Shown here piece by piece: positions 35,906 through 42,566 of a DNA stretch of 52,648 bases. Within the stretch, counting starts at the first letter, position 1. Every line of letters starts with the position of its first letter. Under the pieces are notes generated by a model, which made no database searches, was not told the DNA's origin, and saw only the letters and a program-made list of their open reading frames with translations. The DNA is from Bacteroidaceae bacterium (GTDB lineage Bacteria; Bacteroidota; Bacteroidia; Bacteroidales; Bacteroidaceae): the NCBI GenBank assembly GCA_024398715.1, contig JAKSIP010000013.1:1-52648 (forward strand), read 5' to 3'. Made by a program: the position numbers and the translations under genes.

Positions 35906-36753
35906 AAACAGCATTCGCTGCATCACTTCTTGCAGTCATTCCTATAATATCAGCTCACGCCGTTGTAATGGCAGAACCTCTGGTAGAGCCTGCCTTCTAT
36001 GGTCCTAACGCATTGCCAGTTCCCGATATGATAGACGGTACGGCAGACAAATCAATCAGGATTGAAGCGGGGTATGACTATATTGCCGGACATGCGGGCG
36101 ATATTACACACAACATAAATCTGTACGCCAATATCCCTTTATTCACGGACCGTGTACATTTGCGTCTGTTTGTTCCACCCGTCATTGAATTTTGGGAGCA
36201 CACCAACAGCAGCCTTTCCCTTTACAACTTGTCTGAAGACTCAAAAAAAGGAAACGTGGGAGGAGATATTTATGTGGCAACGGATATTCATGTACTGAAA
36301 GAAGAATGTCACAAGGTAAACGTTGTTGCCACAGCCATGATAAAATCGGCATCGGGAGATGGCTCCGAGCATTTGCGGTATTTTGATGTTCCTGCATATC
36401 ATTTTTACGGAACCGTATCAAAAACTCTGCATCTGAAGAGTTCTATTGTTTCCGGTATCAATTTTGCCGGCATGATCGGTTTCTCCTGCTGGCAGATTGA
36501 AGCACACCGTCAGAACGATGCAATACTGTACGGATTACAGGTGTCAGCAAACGGGGAACACTACAATTTAAGTGTAAATGCCAGAGGTATTCATGGCAGA
36601 CTGCACCAAGGCGATGCCCCCTCTGTCATAAAAGCGCGTCTGGATTTGAAACTCGGCAATTGGTCTCCGTTTGTTTCATACCAGCACGGACTCAATGATC
36701 ATCCCTTCAATTTCTACTCGATAGGTTTATTGTACAGCATGCCGCTGAAATAA
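35881..36753 (+). CDS. Predicted outer-membrane beta-barrel protein, unknown function
   Basis: A 290-aa protein I do not recognise. It has a convincing signal peptide (MDRIYKQIKTAFAASLLAVI...SAHA, cleavage near residue 27), which supports the start 25 bases inside the preceding gene. The mature part is made of alternating amphipathic strands, and it ends in a hydrophobic strand (FYSIGLLYSMPLK), as outer-membrane barrels do, although the last residue is Lys rather than Phe. Being fused into a glycosyltransferase operon, it may be a surface or export component for the glycan; that is inference. Confidence 0.65.
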   Translation: MDRIYKQIKTAFAASLLAVIPIISAHAVVMAEPLVEPAFYGPNALPVPDMIDGTADKSIRIEAGYDYIAGHAGDITHNINLYANIPLFTDRVHLRLFVPPVIEFWEHTNSSLSLYNLSEDSKKGNVGGDIYVATDIHVLKEECHKVNVVATAMIKSASGDGSEHLRYFDVPAYHFYGTVSKTLHLKSSIVSGINFAGMIGFSCWQIEAHRQNDAILYGLQVSANGEHYNLSVNARGIHGRLHQGDAPSVIKARLDLKLGNWSPFVSYQHGLNDHPFNFYSIGLLYSMPLK

Positions 36754-36757
36754 AAAA

Positions 36758-36789
36758 TGGCTGAAAAGTCCGTTCAGACCCTTCAGCCA
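36758..36789. terminator. Bidirectional terminator between converging genes
   Basis: TGGCTGAA pairs with TTCAGCCA around a 16-base loop, flanked by an A-run on the left and a T-rich stretch on the right. It serves the plus-strand glycan operon and the minus-strand outer-membrane gene. Confidence 0.75.
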
Positions 36790-36814
36790 CCTTTTATATG
36801 TACATAATAGTCAA

Positions 36815-37342
36815 TTAGAATCTCCAGGCAACACCGCAACCTACATATGAGCCTATATTGAAGTTAAAATATTTGGCATCAAAATCATAACCCAAGACAC
36901 CTGCATAAGCATTGATTGCCCAATTGTCATTGATAAAGAAATAGAAAGAAGGTATGTAATACAGAGAAGTTGAAAAACTGTCATTAAGGCCAAGATAAAG
37001 GCTTACAGTATTTGCCATACCCCATCTTTCACCAATTGAGAAAACATAAGAAATATTCGGAGCCAGATAAATGTTATTATACTTTGACTTTGTATCGTTG
37101 ATTTTATCTTTATAGACACCATTTTCCAATGATAGAGTAGCACCAACAGCCCAGTTATCTGCAAAGAAATAACGGAAAGCAGGAGAAATACTGAAATCAT
37201 GTTCAGAATAGAAATCCTTCTGATTTGAAATATCAAAGGAAACAGAACCGCCAAGTGTCATATCGCCCTTAGAAAATTCCTGTGCATTAGCACTGAAAAC
37301 AACAGCCATCATCATGGCCAGAGACAAAAATAATTTCTTCAT
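36815..37342 (-). CDS. Small outer-membrane beta-barrel protein
   Basis: A 175-aa exported protein with a signal peptide (~1-20, SANA-Q) and eight predicted amphipathic strands, ending in aromatic GCGVAWRF, a good outer-membrane insertion signal. It fits the OmpX/OmpW-like outer_membrane_beta-barrel (OMP_b-brl) group common in Bacteroidetes. Function unknown. The promoter at 37423-37453 with a 20-bp palindrome over its start site gives a leader of ~75 bases. A decayed second copy of its C-terminal end lies upstream at 37513-37581. Confidence 0.82.
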   Translation of the reverse strand: MKKLFLSLAMMMAVVFSANAQEFSKGDMTLGGSVSFDISNQKDFYSEHDFSISPAFRYFFADNWAVGATLSLENGVYKDKINDTKSKYNNIYLAPNISYVFSIGERWGMANTVSLYLGLNDSFSTSLYYIPSFYFFINDNWAINAYAGVLGYDFDAKYFNFNIGSYVGCGVAWRF

Positions 37343-37409
37343 TTCAATAAAATTTAAAGGTTAATATATAAAATTTTTACCATAAATCTAAAAAACAGAC
37401 CACAAGAAC

Positions 37410-37429
37410 ACATTTGTACGTACAAATGT
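37410..37429. promoter_or_regulatory. Perfect 20-bp palindrome, candidate operator
   Basis: ACATTTGTAC is followed at once by its reverse complement GTACAAATGT. The palindrome overlaps most of the -7 element and the predicted start site of the small outer-membrane protein gene. A dimeric repressor binding here would block transcription. The regulator is unknown. Confidence 0.6.
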
Positions 37430-37453
37430 AGCAATATATTCAATACGTTGCAA
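37423..37453 (-). promoter_or_regulatory. Promoter of the small outer-membrane protein gene
   Basis: On the minus strand TTG (37453-37451) is followed by 20 bases and TACATTTG (37430-37423). Spacing and -7 sequence fit the consensus. Transcription would start near 37418, inside the palindrome. Confidence 0.65.
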
Positions 37454-37512
37454 TAAAATATACCATTTTTCAAGTTTTACCATTCATATTACGAGTAATA
37501 CAAAATAAACTG

Positions 37513-37581
37513 TCAGAATCTCCAGGAAACACCGCAACCTACATATGAACCTACTTGGAAGTCAAATTGTTCTCCTTCGAA
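37513..37581 (-). pseudogene. Decayed C-terminal tail of an outer-membrane protein paralogue
   Basis: The minus strand encodes FDFQVGSYVGCGVSWRF and a stop, almost the same as the end of the 175-aa protein (FNFNIGSYVGCGVAWRF). About 45 bases are nearly identical in DNA. A stop codon precedes it after a few codons and no body remains, so it is the remnant of a tandem duplicate. Confidence 0.75.
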
Positions 37582-37611
37582 TCAATACATTGTAACAGAA
37601 ACATACATTTT

Positions 37612-38970
37612 TTACAAGTCCAGTGAATAGATGTCATATACCACAGACCGGCCACCGAATCCTTCTTTCTGAAGAACAAGACCATTATTCAACAATTGTC
37701 CGCCGTGCTCTGTAGAAATTCCAAAATCAAAATATCTGGCACCGCCGCACCTGTTCCGGATTATATCATCAAACAAAACGTCAAGTGCTCCAATATTTTT
37801 ACCCTTGTCCGATGCGGCTATATATTGCGCATGCACCACATTCCCCGTACAATACAGAACCGTACCTGCTACAACACTACCCTCCTGAACAGCCAGCCAC
37901 AACCTGATATTATTGGGAAAACGGTCCATAAGCAATCTCATTTCTTCTACCGTATGCACGGGATTGACACCATGTGCAGATTTCAAAGTAGCGGATAACA
38001 CATTCCAATACTGTTCAAGATCACTACCCGAATTTCCCGGAACAACTGTCACACCGCATCTTCTTGCTTTGGAGACTCCGCGTTTGCGTAATGTCTGCAT
38101 AGGCAACGCATTACCCAGGTCAATAACGGTAGAAAGACCTTTTGCTACAACCGTGCCGTTCAGTCGGAATATGGCATACAAATCTTCCTGAGAAGGATTC
38201 GTACAATATATATAAGGTATAGGTTTATAAATAAGACGGTCTGCCTCAAAATTCAGTTTATAATACTGGACAGCTGTCTGCATTATGTCCAAAGCTTGCG
38301 GTGAATGCAAATCCGTTCCAATAACAAGTCCACCATATGTAAGTCCTCCATGAGACTCCACACAACGGTCCTTTGCATTGTAATTGGCAGGCAGCAATGC
38401 AATAAGTTTATTCTTATGATAAAACATCAGGGAGCAATCGGTAAAACGGTCGCTATGATAATCCATATAACCACGGTCAAGCAGAAATGTACCGTTCTTC
38501 GATGTCTCCACAAAAGAGTTCCATTCATCACATTTGTCTGCAGAATAAGGGACAGCACTTATCAGATTATCAATAAACTGGCTGTATTTATCTGTATAGC
38601 CCTTTTTGGAATAATGATGCGATGCCAGCACAACACATACTGTACCGGGTGTAAAATCATAAATATCACACCATACGTTAGGCGGGATAACTATACCCTT
38701 GCAGGGAGAATCAAGCAAAATCTCAGATTTCGTTTCGCCATCGTCAACAGTAATGGAACAACTGCCGTGAACAGGTACAAGAAGTTCATATGTTTCATTA
38801 TGGGAATGACTTGCACGGTGTTGGCCTTGGGGAACATTGTATATCCAGAAAACACGTTCAATTGCAAAAGGGATATTCTGGCAGGCCTCAGCCACAGAAA
38901 GGAAACCACGACTGTCACTAAAAGGCGGGAATTCCAGGATTTTCACTCCTTTAGGCAATACAACACTCAT
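37612..38970 (-). CDS. Fusion of WxcM/FdtA-like cupin and FemAB/GNAT-like acyltransferase
   Basis: A 452-aa protein. Residues ~5-135 are a sugar-nucleotide cupin of the FdtA/QdtA/WxcM type (FSDSRGFLSVAEACQNIPF, then HRASHSHNETYELLVPVHGS and PPNVWCDIYDF); family members are dTDP-keto-sugar isomerases. Residues ~150-452 are a GNAT-fold domain of the FemAB/Acetyltransf_6 type (LWLAVQEGSVVAGTVLYC, ARYFDFGISTEHG, LQKEGFGG). Together they could make an N-acylated amino sugar for surface glycan. The frame opens at a TTG at 38979, but ATG 38970 is the better start, downstream of a -7 element. It stands apart from the glycosyltransferases and no sugar aminotransferase is nearby. Confidence 0.78.
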   Translation of the reverse strand: MSVVLPKGVKILEFPPFSDSRGFLSVAEACQNIPFAIERVFWIYNVPQGQHRASHSHNETYELLVPVHGSCSITVDDGETKSEILLDSPCKGIVIPPNVWCDIYDFTPGTVCVVLASHHYSKKGYTDKYSQFIDNLISAVPYSADKCDEWNSFVETSKNGTFLLDRGYMDYHSDRFTDCSLMFYHKNKLIALLPANYNAKDRCVESHGGLTYGGLVIGTDLHSPQALDIMQTAVQYYKLNFEADRLIYKPIPYIYCTNPSQEDLYAIFRLNGTVVAKGLSTVIDLGNALPMQTLRKRGVSKARRCGVTVVPGNSGSDLEQYWNVLSATLKSAHGVNPVHTVEEMRLLMDRFPNNIRLWLAVQEGSVVAGTVLYCTGNVVHAQYIAASDKGKNIGALDVLFDDIIRNRCGGARYFDFGISTEHGGQLLNNGLVLQKEGFGGRSVVYDIYSLDL

Positions 38971-38997
38971 CTGCACCAATCAATAATTATTCATATA

Positions 38998-39026
38998 CAA
39001 AAGTAAGAAGAATTTGATGTCTTCAA
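38998..39026 (-). promoter_or_regulatory. Promoter of the cupin-acyltransferase gene
   Basis: On the minus strand TTG (39026-39024), 18 bases, then TACTTTTG (39005-38998). The -7 element is a full match; spacing is one base short. It ends 27 bases before the ATG at 38970. Confidence 0.5.
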
Positions 39027-39074
39027 TTACAATTCAAAAAAAATGCAAAAGCATTTAAAATAATTGACAAAAAC

Positions 39075-39106
39075 TTTGCAAAACCGGAATGCAATACCTA
39101 CCTTTG
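39075..39106 (+). promoter_or_regulatory. Promoter of the tRNA-Ser/tRNA-Glu operon
   Basis: TTTG (39075-39078), 20 bases, TACCTTTG (39099-39106) is a complete consensus promoter. Predicted start near 39110-39112, about 38 bases before the mature tRNA-Ser. Confidence 0.75.
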
Positions 39107-39148
39107 CAGTCGCTTTTGAATCGCAGTGGCGGTTCCCAAAACAAGCAG

Positions 39149-39235
39149 GGAAGTTTGGGTGAGTGGCTGAAACCAGCAGTTTGCTAAACTGCCGTGCGGG
39201 TAACCGTACCGGGGGTTCGAATCCCCCAGCTTCCG
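39149..39235 (+). tRNA. tRNA-Ser (anticodon GCU)
   Basis: An 87-base class II tRNA. The acceptor stem GGAAGTT pairs with AGCTTCC, the anticodon stem GCAGT/ACTGC encloses loop TTGCTAA with anticodon GCT, a long variable arm (GTGCGGGTAACCGTAC) is present, and the T arm GGGGG-TTCGAAT-CCCCC is perfect. The discriminator base is G, and CCA is not encoded (CAC follows). It reads AGC/AGU serine codons and shares a transcript with tRNA-Glu. Confidence 0.97.
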
Positions 39236-39262
39236 CACTGCAACCCAGTTCAGAAGTAAGAT

Positions 39263-39336
39263 GGCGCTTTCGTCTAGTGGTCCAGGACACCTGCCTCTCA
39301 CGCAGGGGATCACGGGTTCGACTCCCGTAGGCGCTA
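39263..39336 (+). tRNA. tRNA-Glu (anticodon CUC)
   Basis: A 74-base tRNA. The acceptor GGCGCTT pairs with AGGCGCT (G-U at the end), anticodon stem CCTGC/GCAGG encloses loop CTCTCAC with anticodon CTC, and the T arm ACGGG-TTCGACT-CCCGT is perfect. CCA is not encoded. It lies 27 bases after tRNA-Ser and one base before a terminator whose stem extends into the tRNA 3' end. Confidence 0.96.
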
Positions 39337-39379
39337 CAAAAAAAGAGTTCAGATTACTGGACTCTTTTTTTTGTAGCGC
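39331..39379 (+). terminator. tRNA operon terminator, stem continued into the tRNA-Glu 3' end
   Basis: The core stem AAAAAAAGAGTTCAG/CTGGACTCTTTTTTTT with loop ATTA is a strong terminator. The pairing continues outward: GCGCTAC, the last bases of tRNA-Glu plus the next base, is mirrored as GTAGCGC at 39373-39379. The whole inverted repeat is ~22 pairs with one G-U pair and one extra T. Confidence 0.85.
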
Positions 39380-39391
39380 TGGCGCACCTAG

Positions 39392-39575
39392 ATACGGGGA
39401 GTACCCCGAGCCCCCTCGTTGCATCCGCAACGGAACGCTGAAGCGTTCGTGAGTTAAATACGGGGAGTACCCCGAGCCCCCTCGTTGCATCCGCAACGGA
39501 ACGCTGAAGCGTTCGTGAGTTAAATACGGGGAGTACCCCGAGCCCCCTCGTTGCATCCGCAACGGAACGCTGAAG
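39392..39575. repeat. 66-bp tandem repeat with three hairpins per unit (2.8 copies)
   Basis: Units start at 39392, 39458 and 39524; the third is cut short at about 52 bases. Copies are essentially identical. Each unit holds three inverted repeats in a row: CGGGG-agta-CCCCG, CGTTGC-atcc-GCAACG and AACGCT-ga-AGCGTT. The unit is a multiple of three, so all frames give 22-residue repeats that should not be taken for proteins. It fills the space between the tRNA terminator and the stop codon of the LemA-linked gene. It resembles REP/BIME-type elements. Confidence 0.92.
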
Positions 39576-39585
39576 TTGAGTTTCG

Positions 39586-41328
39586 TCATTCATACAGCAG
39601 ATGGGAGACTATATGACGGCGGTATTTGCTCTTGTTCATGGAGTCTGTCTGAGTTGACATGAAATCAAGACGTTCCAACGGATTCATAGCAGAGTCTTCC
39701 TGCGGAGAAATCTCCCGCAAATCCACACAACCGCAACCAACTACAGGATAGTATTCATTCCAGTTTACGGGAATGCTATGCATACGCCCGTCCATACCTA
39801 ACTTTGATACATAGGTTGTTCTTGCCTTTATTCCAAAGCCATGGGCTGAGACCTGCAATCTGCACATGTTGTCATCTCTGGACAGTTCTTCTGTTTTCAA
39901 TATACATTCAGTTAAACAATCGTTCGCCTGGAAATGTTCTTCTCCCCAGAAATTGGCCAAAGACTCGTGTTCCCAAAAAGCACTCCGCAAAGGCATATCA
40001 AGTCCGTATATATCTTCAACAGGACGAATCTGCTGGTACATTGGAACACAAAGCAACGGAGCCAGGCCAAAATACAAAGAACGGAAATGTTCCGCATTGA
40101 TGGAATAGAACCTGCTTTCAATATTTTCCAAATCGTAATCCTGGTACATCTTTGGATCAGTATCAATTGACAGATTCTGCAGATGCTCCGCAATGATTGT
40201 ATTGATTTTCTTATCTTTATAAAAATCAAAATCATCTCCGTAGGCATCGGTTTCATTACGCAACAATTCCAGCATACTGTGCTGTGCCAATGGAGTGAAC
40301 AACAGACGGAACTGCTGTTCATCATTGCGGTCTTTGGTGTTGAACAAAACCTCAAATACCTGGTTTGTCATCATTGTATAATTGGAATCGTCTGTCAGAT
40401 TACGGGAGAATTTCTGCAGTTTCTTAAGTGTTTTTTTGAACTTCAAAGATTGCTCGTTGTTAGCCAGTTTGTTCTGACAACGTGTAAATGTCAGATCAGG
40501 AGCGGCAGGATTTCCATATACGAGTCTGGTCTTTTCATAATACTGCGGACATGGTGCCGTAACATAAGCAGTCAGAACCTGTGAGTGGTGTTGTGGCACA
40601 GTACGTCCGTTTCCTGCAGGAACCATTGTTGTCCACGTTATGGTAATGGAACCGGAATATGTTTTTTCTTCCATCACCATTTCTTTGGTGCGGCAGAACA
40701 CAAATGGATTTCCGTTGATTTCCCCACTGTGCGATACCAGAACAGAGCGGTCCTGATTGAATGTATCGCTCCAGCCGTAACGGGTTTTCAAATCGGCCAG
40801 ACGCTGTACTGTAAAAAAAGGATCAAACTTGATACGCGGAACTGTACGGGATATCATACGTGTCAGAATATCCCAATCGAACAATCGGTTCAAAGACTCT
40901 GTCTGAGCCCATGCCTTACGCACATTAGCATCTATTACAGATTGCAGACTGTCTCTGTTTTTCTTTTTTTTCCTTATACCCGGATGAACAAAGGCGCACA
41001 GCAGTACAACCAGTACACAAAGTACTGCTATTATACTGGCTTTAATATCAAAGGAAACGGTCTGCCAGACATATATCAGATATGTTATACCGGCAGCAAC
41101 CAGCAACCATAACAACAAACATAAAAATCTCAGACCCGACAACTGGTGTTGCGCCGCTTCAAGTTCTGAACGGGACTTGCGGATCAGATTGCAGGTTTCC
41201 TTATTCCGGGCGGCATCAACCTTGGACAAATCTTTCAGTTCCTTGAAAGTGTCCTGACAGATCTTCCTGAATTTTTCCTTATACTCTTTCTGATATAGCT
41301 CAAGCGGATTGTAAATTTCATCCATCAT
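39586..41328 (-). CDS. LemA-associated membrane protein, DUF3137-like, unknown function
   Basis: A 580-aa protein with a cytoplasmic N-terminal helical segment (~10-60, rich in charged residues), two adjacent membrane helices (~67-87 and ~97-115) and a large soluble C-terminal domain (~120-580) of mixed alpha/beta type. Similar large two-helix proteins of the DUF3137 type occur beside lemA in Bacteroidetes and Mollicutes. No catalytic motif is recognised. It follows lemA by 21 bases and is certainly co-transcribed with it. The hairpin repeat begins 11 bases after its stop codon and may act as its 3' end. Confidence 0.72.
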   Translation of the reverse strand: MMDEIYNPLELYQKEYKEKFRKICQDTFKELKDLSKVDAARNKETCNLIRKSRSELEAAQHQLSGLRFLCLLLWLLVAAGITYLIYVWQTVSFDIKASIIAVLCVLVVLLCAFVHPGIRKKKKNRDSLQSVIDANVRKAWAQTESLNRLFDWDILTRMISRTVPRIKFDPFFTVQRLADLKTRYGWSDTFNQDRSVLVSHSGEINGNPFVFCRTKEMVMEEKTYSGSITITWTTMVPAGNGRTVPQHHSQVLTAYVTAPCPQYYEKTRLVYGNPAAPDLTFTRCQNKLANNEQSLKFKKTLKKLQKFSRNLTDDSNYTMMTNQVFEVLFNTKDRNDEQQFRLLFTPLAQHSMLELLRNETDAYGDDFDFYKDKKINTIIAEHLQNLSIDTDPKMYQDYDLENIESRFYSINAEHFRSLYFGLAPLLCVPMYQQIRPVEDIYGLDMPLRSAFWEHESLANFWGEEHFQANDCLTECILKTEELSRDDNMCRLQVSAHGFGIKARTTYVSKLGMDGRMHSIPVNWNEYYPVVGCGCVDLREISPQEDSAMNPLERLDFMSTQTDSMNKSKYRRHIVSHLLYE

Positions 41329-41349
41329 AACCGGAAAACGCTACAATTT

Positions 41350-42012
41350 TTAGAAGAAGGTTTCTCTTGCGCGTTCTTTAACGGCTGCACTTGCAGTGAA
41401 AGGAATTCTTGTAGTATAACCTTGGCGCGATGCCACAATCATCTTGGTAGGCCAGTTGAAAATATCACTGTTCCACTGGGCAACGGTATCGTTGTAAACG
41501 GCACGGGCAGCTGTTATCTCACGCTGCAGATATGAGTTCTGCTGCATGGCATCGGCTATGGCATTGTGAGCCTTAAGTTCCGGATAGGCTTCAACCTGCG
41601 GGAACAGACGGCCTGATACTGTATCTATCTGATTGGAAATATCGTTACGGTTCCCCTCCGCAATCTTTCCGCCACGCAATGCGGCAACAGATTCCATGAC
41701 ATCCTTATCCAGCTCCACAGCACGGTTCACAAGACCAACAACATTCTGCAGAATCTGTACCCGCTGCTCAAGATAATTGTCAATCTGAGAGGCATCGGCC
41801 TGGATTTTCTGTTCCAGCTGCTGAAAATAGTTCTTTGCCTTTATTTTTTTGAAAAGGAATATCAGACCGGGCAGAATTCCAAGCAGCCACAGAGCTATCT
41901 CAAAAATGACAGAACCGGCACCTGTCTTTACAGGCAACTGACGTTCAATAACATTCACATCGCGACCCTGACCGTTAACCGGTCCGGTAATTTCATCCAA
42001 CTGATTTGCCAT
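41350..42012 (-). CDS. lemA: LemA family membrane protein
   Basis: A 220-aa protein with a short N-terminal tail, one membrane helix (~34-54) and a long four-helix-bundle domain. The LemA signature is clear (AKNYFQQLEQKI, then YLEQRVQILQNVVGLV and the YNDTVAQWNSDIFNWPTKMI motif). LemA proteins are of unclear function; in some bacteria they relate to envelope signalling or two-component systems. It is first in a two-gene operon with the 580-aa membrane protein and diverges from pncC across a shared promoter palindrome. Confidence 0.88.
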   Translation of the reverse strand: MANQLDEITGPVNGQGRDVNVIERQLPVKTGAGSVIFEIALWLLGILPGLIFLFKKIKAKNYFQQLEQKIQADASQIDNYLEQRVQILQNVVGLVNRAVELDKDVMESVAALRGGKIAEGNRNDISNQIDTVSGRLFPQVEAYPELKAHNAIADAMQQNSYLQREITAARAVYNDTVAQWNSDIFNWPTKMIVASRQGYTTRIPFTASAAVKERARETFF

Positions 42013-42036
42013 AATAGTTATAAATTAGTATTTTTA

Positions 42037-42064
42037 CAAAGATATTGATTTTTGAATATCTTTG
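42037..42064. promoter_or_regulatory. Divergent, palindromic -7 elements for lemA and pncC
   Basis: CAAAGATATT (42037-42046) and AATATCTTTG (42055-42064) are exact reverse complements, eight bases apart. Each contains a perfect TATCTTTG: the left one reads toward lemA (leader ~20 bases), the right one toward pncC, whose ATG at 42071 follows the last G by six bases. The two promoters overlap so closely that only one polymerase could bind at a time. Confidence 0.7.
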
Positions 42065-42070
42065 CACTAT

Positions 42071-42541
42071 ATGGAGATAGAAAATAACGCAAAACTGCTT
42101 GTTGAGACCTTGACACGGCGCGGTGAACGTCTTACATGCGCAGAATCCCTTACCGGCGGGCTTGTCGCAGCAACAATAGTAGGCATTCCGGGGGCATCAA
42201 ACACCTTTTTCCAAGGTATAGTGACCTACGCTGACCAGGCAAAAGAACAGATGCTTGACATTCCGTATTCTGTAATTGCGGAGCATGGTGCAATCAGCAG
42301 CCGGACGGCGGAACTTATGGCATGTGGCGCCGCATCAAAATGCAGTGCGCACATGGCACTTGCCACTACAGGAAATGCAGGTCCCAGTGCTGCGGAAGGC
42401 AAAGCTGTAGGTTTGGTATTCACTGCAGTATATTACAATGGAAAATGCAAAGTTACGGAGCACCACTACACGGGTGACCGTAACTCTATAAGAATGCAGA
42501 CGCTTCTTTCAGTTCTTGAAGAAGCTGTCTCTATGCTGTAA
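42071..42541 (+). CDS. pncC: CinA-C family nicotinamide-nucleotide amidase
   Basis: A 156-aa single-domain protein of the CinA C-terminal family, which deamidates nicotinamide mononucleotide to nicotinic acid mononucleotide in pyridine-nucleotide recycling. Typical segments are TCAESLTGGLVAATIVGIPGAS (~20-40), the FFQGIVTYADQAKEQML motif, SSRTAELMACGAA and the ATTGNAGPSA loop. The N-terminal MoCF-like half of full CinA is absent, as in E. coli PncC. An in-frame TTG at 42062 lies inside the -7 element, so ATG 42071 is the start and the mRNA is nearly leaderless. Confidence 0.9.
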   Translation: MEIENNAKLLVETLTRRGERLTCAESLTGGLVAATIVGIPGASNTFFQGIVTYADQAKEQMLDIPYSVIAEHGAISSRTAELMACGAASKCSAHMALATTGNAGPSAAEGKAVGLVFTAVYYNGKCKVTEHHYTGDRNSIRMQTLLSVLEEAVSML

Positions 42542-42566
42542 TTTTCTCAGATTTGCTGTAATTTCT

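Noticed and set aside
38971..38979. TTG start of the cupin-acyltransferase at 38979
   Set aside because: ATG 38970 three codons later is a normal start and the extra residues have no support.
39098..39593. Minus-strand frames with 22-residue repeats (LQRSVADATRGLG and SVPLRMQRGGSG types)
   Set aside because: They are translations of the 66-bp hairpin repeat, open in several frames because the unit is a multiple of three, and one runs through both tRNA genes. No gene evidence beyond openness.
39149..39600. Integration site of a mobile element at the tRNA genes
   Set aside because: No integrase, no direct repeat of the tRNA 3' end in the same orientation, and neighbouring genes are ordinary; the only repeat is an inverted one forming the terminator.
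42062..42070. TTG start of pncC at 42062
   Set aside because: It is inside the TATCTTTG promoter box; ATG 42071 is the usual family start.
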